Shown: one piece after another, positions 59,827 through 64,000 of the stretch
How positions within the stretch are numbered: position 1 is the stretch's first letter
How the letters are laid out: each line of letters opens with the position of its first letter
From: Candidatus Zixiibacteriota bacterium
GTDB lineage: Bacteria; Zixibacteria; MSB-5A5; GN15; FEB-12
Assembly (NCBI GenBank): GCA_035380245.1
Contig: DAOSXA010000003.1
Span: 558,001 to 622,000 of the forward strand
DNA length: 64,000 bases
Reading direction: 5' to 3'
Translations under genes and position numbers: made by a program
The notes under the pieces: generated by a model
Databases searched by the model: none
The model's input: the letters and a program-made list of their open reading frames with translations, nothing else
Told to the model about the DNA's origin: nothing

Positions 59827-60422
59827 ATAAACGTCAGAAAAAAGCGCTCTATCACGCGAACTACGATCTCTTTACGACGCCGCCTCCGCCGGTGATGCCT
59901 CAAGTCCCCGGCTATCCGGCTGGAGTCGAAACTGAATCCGGGTTAATACCTCGCCCGAAACTTCCTTCCGAAGCTGGCTTGCGTGAAATGTTCGACCGCT
60001 TCAACGACCTTTATTTCGAGGGACAACTTCCGCGCGTTAAAATCGAATACTCTGACCGTATGCTGGCCGCCGGAATGTATTTGCCTTCGGCCAAAATCAT
60101 CAGAATCGGTCGTCGCTATCACAACCTCTATCCCGAAGAATTGGCCGATACTCTCAAGCATGAGATGATTCATATCATCCATATTAAACATGATGCTGCT
60201 TTCAAGGCAGAAGCCCGCCGAATCGGAGCCTCGATCCGGGCTCGGTCTCATCCTGATTTGCGCCGCCCGCCTAAATATGTTTACGAATGTCCCGTTTGCG
60301 GGCGAGAATATCCTCGCCAGAAACGATTGCGTATGGCCTCGTGCGGTGTTTGTACCAGCGGTCGCAAGTTCGATAAGCGATTTAAACTACGTCTTAAGTA
60401 CAGTGTAATTCGTCCTAATTAA
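59823..60422 (+). CDS. SprT-like zinc metalloprotease-fold protein
   Basis: A 199-residue protein. FDRFNDLYFEGQLPRVKIEY begins the SprT-like domain. The zinc motif HEMIH (113-117) is followed by HIIHIKHD, which supplies the third ligand. The C-terminal zinc ribbon has Cys pairs in YECPVCGREYPR and ASCGVCTSG. Eukaryotic Spartan proteases of this superfamily degrade DNA-protein crosslinks; the role of bacterial SprT-like proteins is not established. An N-terminal extension (about 40 residues, Pro-rich) precedes the domain. It overlaps mtnA by four bases and ends the yjbQ-mtnA operon. Confidence 0.87.
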   Translation: MNKRQKKALYHANYDLFTTPPPPVMPQVPGYPAGVETESGLIPRPKLPSEAGLREMFDRFNDLYFEGQLPRVKIEYSDRMLAAGMYLPSAKIIRIGRRYHNLYPEELADTLKHEMIHIIHIKHDAAFKAEARRIGASIRARSHPDLRRPPKYVYECPVCGREYPRQKRLRMASCGVCTSGRKFDKRFKLRLKYSVIRPN

Positions 60423-60577
60423 ATTTTCCGAGCTTTAAGGGGAGATTTTGTGAACCCAACCGGGATTTGGTTGTTACATGGGCAAACTGGATCGAAGTTG
60501 TTTCGGTGGGGCGACAACTTTGATGCCGATGGTAATGGAAAACATGAAATGAAACTCGGTTCAGGAGACAGAGCGTA

Positions 60578-61141
60578 ATGGTACAGATTAACCAACCGGC
60601 CCCAGCTTTTGACCTGGAAGCCTACCAAAATAACAATATCACCCGAGTAAAACTCGCGGAGCTGCGTGGTAAGTGGGTGATCTTATTTTTCTACCCGGCG
60701 GATTTCACTTTTGTATGTCCGACCGAACTGGCGGAAATGGCCGATAATTATGACACCTTTAAAAGCATGAACGCCGAGGTGCTCAGCGCCTCGACCGACA
60801 CCGTGTTTGTACACAAGGCCTGGCATGACTCGTCTGTGGCCATCGGAAAAATCGGTTTCCCGATGATGGCCGATCCCACCGGCAGCCTGAGTCGTAATTA
60901 TGGTGTGATGATCGAGGCGGAAGGACTCGCTTTGCGAGGTACATTCATCATTGACCCGGATGGCGTAGTCAAGTCGTTTGAGGTCAACGACAATTCCATC
61001 GGACGCAGTGCCGGTGAATTAATTCGTAAGTTGCAGGCGGCCCAATTTGTGCGTGAACATGGGGGAGAGGTTTGCCCGGCCAGTTGGCGACCGGGAGCAA
61101 AAACGCTCAAACCCGGCCTAGATTTGGTCGGTAAAATATAG
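60578..61141 (+). CDS. ahpC: Peroxiredoxin, AhpC/typical 2-Cys family
   Basis: A 187-residue protein, the same length as E. coli AhpC. The peroxidatic Cys47 lies in DFTFVCPTELAEMAD and the resolving Cys166 in GGEVCPASWRPG. The conserved Arg lies in ALRGTFIIDPDG. It reduces hydrogen peroxide and organic peroxides in the cytoplasm. AGGAGACAGAGCGTA precedes the ATG, so the ribosome site is slightly distant. No AhpF or thioredoxin reductase gene is adjacent. A strong terminator follows at once, so it is a single-gene unit. No OxyR site could be identified by eye. Confidence 0.95.
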   Translation: MVQINQPAPAFDLEAYQNNNITRVKLAELRGKWVILFFYPADFTFVCPTELAEMADNYDTFKSMNAEVLSASTDTVFVHKAWHDSSVAIGKIGFPMMADPTGSLSRNYGVMIEAEGLALRGTFIIDPDGVVKSFEVNDNSIGRSAGELIRKLQAAQFVREHGGEVCPASWRPGAKTLKPGLDLVGKI

Positions 61142-61154
61142 CAGCGCTTCGTCG

Positions 61155-61192
61155 GGCGGTGATCCGGAGGGGGCTGGGTCGCCGCCTTTTTT
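61155..61192 (+). terminator. Rho-independent terminator after the peroxiredoxin gene
   Basis: GGCGGTGA (61155-61162) and TCGCCGCC (61179-61186) pair with one G-T; a run of six T (61187-61192) follows immediately. Confidence 0.9.
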
Positions 61193-61295
61193 ATTCCTTA
61201 TGGCAGGGCAAACCCTTGTCGCTAAACCAATTGGCCTTACGGGACGATATACTTTCTGACAGGCCGATCTTCCGTTAAAAAAACGCAGGTTTGTA

Positions 61296-61323
61296 TTGAC
61301 AAACCATTGCTATCATGTATTTT
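61296..61323 (+). promoter_or_regulatory. Promoter of the rplM-rpsI operon
   Basis: A perfect TTGACA (61296-61301) and TATTTT (61318-61323) are 16 bases apart. The start codon of rplM lies about 40 bases beyond the expected transcript start. Confidence 0.6.
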
Positions 61324-61369
61324 CATGGTCTGTCTGATTCTTGGACTTTTACCAAGGGTAAGGAAACGA

Positions 61370-61801
61370 ATGAATACGTTTATGCCAAAAGTTGATTCCA
61401 ACCGTCGCAAGTGGTGGCTGGTTGATTTGGATGGGGCGGTCATGGGCCGCGTTGCCACCCGGGTTGCGATGATTCTGAGAGGCAAGCACACGCCGTTGTT
61501 CACGCCCCACATGGATACCGGGGATCATGTGGTAGTAGTCAACGCCGCCAAGATGCGGGTTACCGGCGCTAATAAACCGCGCCAGTTGTCTTACTATCGC
61601 TATTCCGGTTATCCGGGTGGTTTGCGGACCACTACTTATGAGGAGTTGGTTAAGAACAAGCCCGATGAGGCCTTTCGTCTCTCGGTGCGGCGTATGTTGC
61701 CCAAGAACCGGCTGGGACGGAAGATGTACAAGAAGCTTCACGTCTATGCCGGTGCGGAGCATCCGCATTTCGCTCAGAAACCGGAAAAACTTAACGTCTA
61801 A
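61370..61801 (+). CDS. rplM: 50S ribosomal protein L13
   Basis: A 143-residue protein, one more than E. coli L13. I start at the ATG at 61370 because AAGGAAA lies four bases upstream; the longer frame from 61307 runs through the promoter. Recognisable segments are WWLVDLDGAVMGRVATRVAM, YSGYPGGLRTTTYEELV and VRRMLPKNRLGRKMYKKLHV with YAGAEHPH. L13 is an early assembly protein of the large subunit. It pairs with rpsI, 18 bases downstream, as in most bacteria. Confidence 0.98.
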   Translation: MNTFMPKVDSNRRKWWLVDLDGAVMGRVATRVAMILRGKHTPLFTPHMDTGDHVVVVNAAKMRVTGANKPRQLSYYRYSGYPGGLRTTTYEELVKNKPDEAFRLSVRRMLPKNRLGRKMYKKLHVYAGAEHPHFAQKPEKLNV

Positions 61802-61819
61802 CTATAGTTATTGAGGCTT

Positions 61820-62212
61820 ATGGAACAGACTTCAATCACGGCAACCGGTCGTCGTAAAGAGGCTGTCGCCAGTGTGGAGTTGAAACCGGGTAAAGGCGCC
61901 TTTGTCGTCAACGGTAAGCAGATAAATGATTATCTGCTGCGTGAGTCGGTGATCAATCATGCGCTGGCTCCGCTGGGATTGGCTGATATGCTCAGCCATT
62001 ACGATGTCCGTTGTCGGGCTTGTGGCGGTGGTATCACCGGGCAGGCCGGCGCGATTCGACTTGCCGTGGCTCGGGCTTTGATTCAGATCAATCCCGATCT
62101 GCGTGCCACCTTCCGCCAAAAAGGTATGCTTACTCGCGATCCGCGTGAAGTGGAACGCAAGAAGTACGGCCAGCCGAAGGCCAGAAAACGGTTCCAGTAC
62201 TCCAAGCGTTAA
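61820..62212 (+). CDS. rpsI: 30S ribosomal protein S9
   Basis: A 130-residue protein, the same length as E. coli S9. I use the ATG at 61820 because GAGG lies four bases upstream; a TTG at 61811 is in frame but would include that site. The N-terminus is ATGRRKEAVASVELKPGKGA, and the C-terminus DPREVERKKYGQPKARKRFQ ends YSKR, whose tail contacts P-site tRNA. It is followed by a structured gap before rpsB. Confidence 0.98.
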   Translation: MEQTSITATGRRKEAVASVELKPGKGAFVVNGKQINDYLLRESVINHALAPLGLADMLSHYDVRCRACGGGITGQAGAIRLAVARALIQINPDLRATFRQKGMLTRDPREVERKKYGQPKARKRFQYSKR

Positions 62213-62226
62213 ACTGGAACGCCCAT

Positions 62227-62317
62227 CCCCGCCGGAAGGCGGGGAAATGAACAGCCTCGACGGACTCGATCGGTGGTCCCAGTTCCTGCGGGTTCCGATT
62301 GGGAATGAGGTCGAGGC
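62227..62317 (+). promoter_or_regulatory. Structured leader before rpsB (candidate S2 autoregulatory RNA)
   Basis: CCCCGCC-GGAA-GGCGGGG (62227-62244) is a perfect hairpin. Next, GCCTCGAC (62254-62261) pairs over eight bases with GTCGAGGC (62310-62317), enclosing further pairings such as ATCGG/CCGAT. The stem ends 31 bases before the rpsB ATG. Leaders that bind S2 and limit rpsB-tsf expression are known in several bacteria; whether this is one is inference. The first hairpin could also act as an attenuator after rpsI, but lacks a T-run. Confidence 0.5.
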
Positions 62318-62348
62318 AAAGGACAACCATATTTAACAAAGGTGATTC

Positions 62349-63140
62349 ATGATCTCCCCAAGAGTAAAAGAATTACTCGAAGCCGGGGTCCATTTCGGTC
62401 ATCAGACCCGCCGTTGGAACCCCAAAATGAAGCCGTTTATCTTCACGGCTCGCAACGGCATCTACATTATTGACCTGCAAAAAACCGTTACCGCCGTTGA
62501 CCGTGCTACCGCCAAGGTGCGCGAGGTCGTCCAGCGCGGTCGGTCCATCCTGATGGTGGGCACCAAGAAACAGGCCAAGGAAGTGATCAATGTCGAAGCC
62601 GGTCGTTGTGGCGCATTCTACGTCACTGAACGGTGGCTCGGCGGCATGCTGACCAACTTCGATACCATCAAGAACTCGATCAAAAAGCTCAAAGATATCG
62701 AGAAAATGCACGAGGACGGCCGGATCGAGAAGTTCACCAAGAAAGAACAGGCTAAACTGGACAACGAAGCCGAGAAGCTTCGCCGTGTTCTTGGCGGCAT
62801 CAAAGATATGAATTTCCTCCCCGGTTTAGTCATAGTAGTGGATGCCCGCAAAGAGAAGATTGCGGTGGCTGAAGCACGTCGCCTCGGCATTCCGATCATT
62901 GCTATTGTCGATACCAATGCCGATCCGGATTTGATCGATTTCCCGATTGCCGGTAACGATGATTCCATCAAGTCGATTCGTGTGCTGATTCGTCACCTGG
63001 TCGAGGCCGCCAACGAGGCCAAGCAGTCCGTGACGCAGCGCGAAATCGAAGCTGCGGTCGATGAGGACCGCGAGGTCAAACCGACCGTGTATGTTAGTGA
63101 AGATGATCAAGACACCGATGAGAGTGAAACAGAAAGCTAA
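62349..63140 (+). CDS. rpsB: 30S ribosomal protein S2
   Basis: A 263-residue protein starting LLEAGVHFGHQTRRWNPKMK, the S2 signature, with YIIDLQKTVTAVDRATAKVR and RWLGGMLTNFDTIKNSIKKL next and DTNADPDLIDFPIAGNDDSI late. The last 30 residues are strongly acidic (SEDDQDTDESETES), a longer tail than in E. coli. AAAGGTGA precedes the ATG by three to five bases. S2 binds the small-subunit back late in assembly with bS1. It lies six bases before tsf, the usual rpsB-tsf pairing. Confidence 0.98.
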   Translation: MISPRVKELLEAGVHFGHQTRRWNPKMKPFIFTARNGIYIIDLQKTVTAVDRATAKVREVVQRGRSILMVGTKKQAKEVINVEAGRCGAFYVTERWLGGMLTNFDTIKNSIKKLKDIEKMHEDGRIEKFTKKEQAKLDNEAEKLRRVLGGIKDMNFLPGLVIVVDARKEKIAVAEARRLGIPIIAIVDTNADPDLIDFPIAGNDDSIKSIRVLIRHLVEAANEAKQSVTQREIEAAVDEDREVKPTVYVSEDDQDTDESETES

Positions 63141-63146
63141 GGTCCC

Positions 63147-63740
63147 ATGGAAATAACAGCGAAAATGGTACAGGAACTGCGCAATAAGACCGGCGCAGGC
63201 ATGATGGACTGTAAAAAGGCCCTGAACCAGGCCAACGGCGATATGGAAGCCGCCATCAAGGTGTTGCGCGAATCCGGTATCGCCAAGGCCGCCAAGAAAG
63301 TCGGTCGTGAAACGGCCGAAGGGGTTATCGCGACCTACGTACATCCCGGCGACAAGCTCGGCGTCATGGTCGAAATCAACTGCGAAACCGACTTCGTCGC
63401 ACGCACCGACCAGTTCAAAGAGTTCGCTCGCGACATCGCTATGCACATTGCCGCTTCCGATCCGCTCGTGGTTTCCCGCGATGAGGTGGATACCTCCACC
63501 CTCGAATCCGAGAAAGAGATCTACCGCCAGCAGGCAATTAAAGACGGCAAGCCCGAGAAGATCATCGACAAAATCGTTGACGGTCGTGTCGAGAAATACT
63601 ACTCTGAAGTGGCTTTGCTTGAGCAGCCCTTTGTAAAGGATGATGACAAAACAGTACAGGACGTGGTCAATGCAATGATCGCATCGCTTGGCGAAAACAT
63701 GCAGATCAAGCGGTTTGCCCGCTTCCGCCTGGGTGGCTGA
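63147..63740 (+). CDS. tsf: Elongation factor Ts, short form
   Basis: A 197-residue protein starting ITAKMVQELRNKTGAGMMDC with KKALNQANGDMEAAIKVLRE, the N-terminal UBA-like part, then VMVEINCETDFVARTDQFKE, the Tu-contacting core. It is shorter than E. coli EF-Ts (283) because the second core subdomain is reduced, as in other bacteria with short EF-Ts such as Thermus. It exchanges GDP for GTP on EF-Tu. pyrH follows three bases later. Confidence 0.97.
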   Translation: MEITAKMVQELRNKTGAGMMDCKKALNQANGDMEAAIKVLRESGIAKAAKKVGRETAEGVIATYVHPGDKLGVMVEINCETDFVARTDQFKEFARDIAMHIAASDPLVVSRDEVDTSTLESEKEIYRQQAIKDGKPEKIIDKIVDGRVEKYYSEVALLEQPFVKDDDKTVQDVVNAMIASLGENMQIKRFARFRLGG

Positions 63741-63743
63741 GTT

Positions 63744-64000
63744 ATGGACGGAGACGACTCTCCTCTAGCGTTTAAACGCATCCTGCTAAAACTGTCCGGT
63801 GAAGCGCTTATGGGTCCCGAGGGATTCGGGATCCATACGCGGACCGTTCAGTTCATTTGCTCTGAAATCAAGAAAATTAAAGACCTCGGGGTGGAAATAG
63901 GCATCGTTGTAGGCGGCGGCAACATCTTCCGCGGGCTCAATGCCTCCGAGCGGGGGATGGATCGTGTCACCGCCGATCACATGGGTATGCTTGCAACCGT
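63744..64000 (+). CDS. pyrH: UMP kinase, N-terminal part (truncated by window edge)
   Basis: The frame from the ATG at 63744 is open to the window end and reads MDGDDSPLAFKRILLKLSGE, ALMGPEGFGI, then VVGGGNIFRGL and RVTADHMGMLATV. KLSGEAL and the GGGNIFRG loop are the PyrH signature of the amino-acid kinase fold. It phosphorylates UMP to UDP. The position right after tsf matches the common rpsB-tsf-pyrH-frr order, so frr is expected just beyond the window. The first about ten residues are a short extension before the usual start of the fold. Confidence 0.95.
   Translation, partial: MDGDDSPLAFKRILLKLSGEALMGPEGFGIHTRTVQFICSEIKKIKDLGVEIGIVVGGGNIFRGLNASERGMDRVTADHMGMLAT

Overview
The window looks like a chromosome segment of a free-living, probably uncultured Gram-negative bacterium of the FCB (Fibrobacteres-Chlorobi-Bacteroidetes) superphylum. 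Candidatus Zixibacteria or a close relative is my best guess. The guess rests on secreted proteins ending in a YPNPFNP-type sorting domain, other secreted proteins ending in dockerin-like GDVNGD repeats, a type IV pilus secretin operon, and typical bacterial ribosomal and translation genes at moderate GC. The taxonomy is inference; no 16S gene is present.

Layout. 1-8972 (minus strand) is a seven-gene surface polysaccharide cluster: flippase, polymerase/ligase, large membrane protein, PaaK-like adenylating enzyme and three glycosyltransferases, the last running off the window. 9154-9458 holds an interspersed repeat and a promoter. 9459-24388 is mainly an exported-protein region: an S8 protease with FG-GAP repeats, a beta-propeller-like protein, a secreted unknown on the opposite strand, a paired active/inactive M16 peptidase operon, a hexapeptide acyltransferase, a PEP-CTERM protein behind a candidate sigma-54 promoter, a SlyD-type isomerase and a long secreted protein. 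24523-35405 carries a chemoreceptor, a zinc-ribbon protein, a second S8 protease, dockerin and FG-GAP secreted proteins, tRNA-Arg and glnS. 35520-36010 is an island of palindromic repeats without genes. 36159-47606 has an M15 peptidase, tRNA-Pro, rlmN, an exported protein with winged-helix-like segments, a lipoprotein, a CtpA protease, a degenerate signal-peptidase-like membrane protein with a HAD phosphatase and a DNA alkyl-repair methyltransferase, an M29 aminopeptidase, and a third S8 protease with PKD and dockerin domains.

47971-56416 is the type IV pilus block: a pseudopilin on its own unit, then pilM-pilN-pilO-(AMIN-PilP fusion)-pilQ and a lipoprotein of repeated bacterial Ig-like domains. 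Both transcription units have long leaders that can fold. 56560-61141 holds an acyl-CoA synthetase-like enzyme, a second copy of the interspersed repeat, yjbQ-mtnA-sprT-like genes and a peroxiredoxin. 61370-64000 is a conserved translation block: rplM-rpsI-rpsB-tsf-pyrH (pyrH is cut by the window end).

The common theme is the cell surface. Three distinct C-terminal signals for surface delivery or attachment (T9SS type A-like, PEP-CTERM, dockerin-like) occur in one 64 kb window, together with glycan synthesis, pili and many exported peptidases. I see no phage, insertion sequence or CRISPR array, and no cluster I can call a wholly new defence or metabolic system. The least explained items are the exported winged-helix protein, the AMIN-PilP rearrangement, the signal-peptidase-like protein without catalytic residues, the repeat family with wobble-preserving changes, an interleaved pair of inverted repeats beside tRNA-Arg, and the sigma-54-like promoter before the PEP-CTERM gene.
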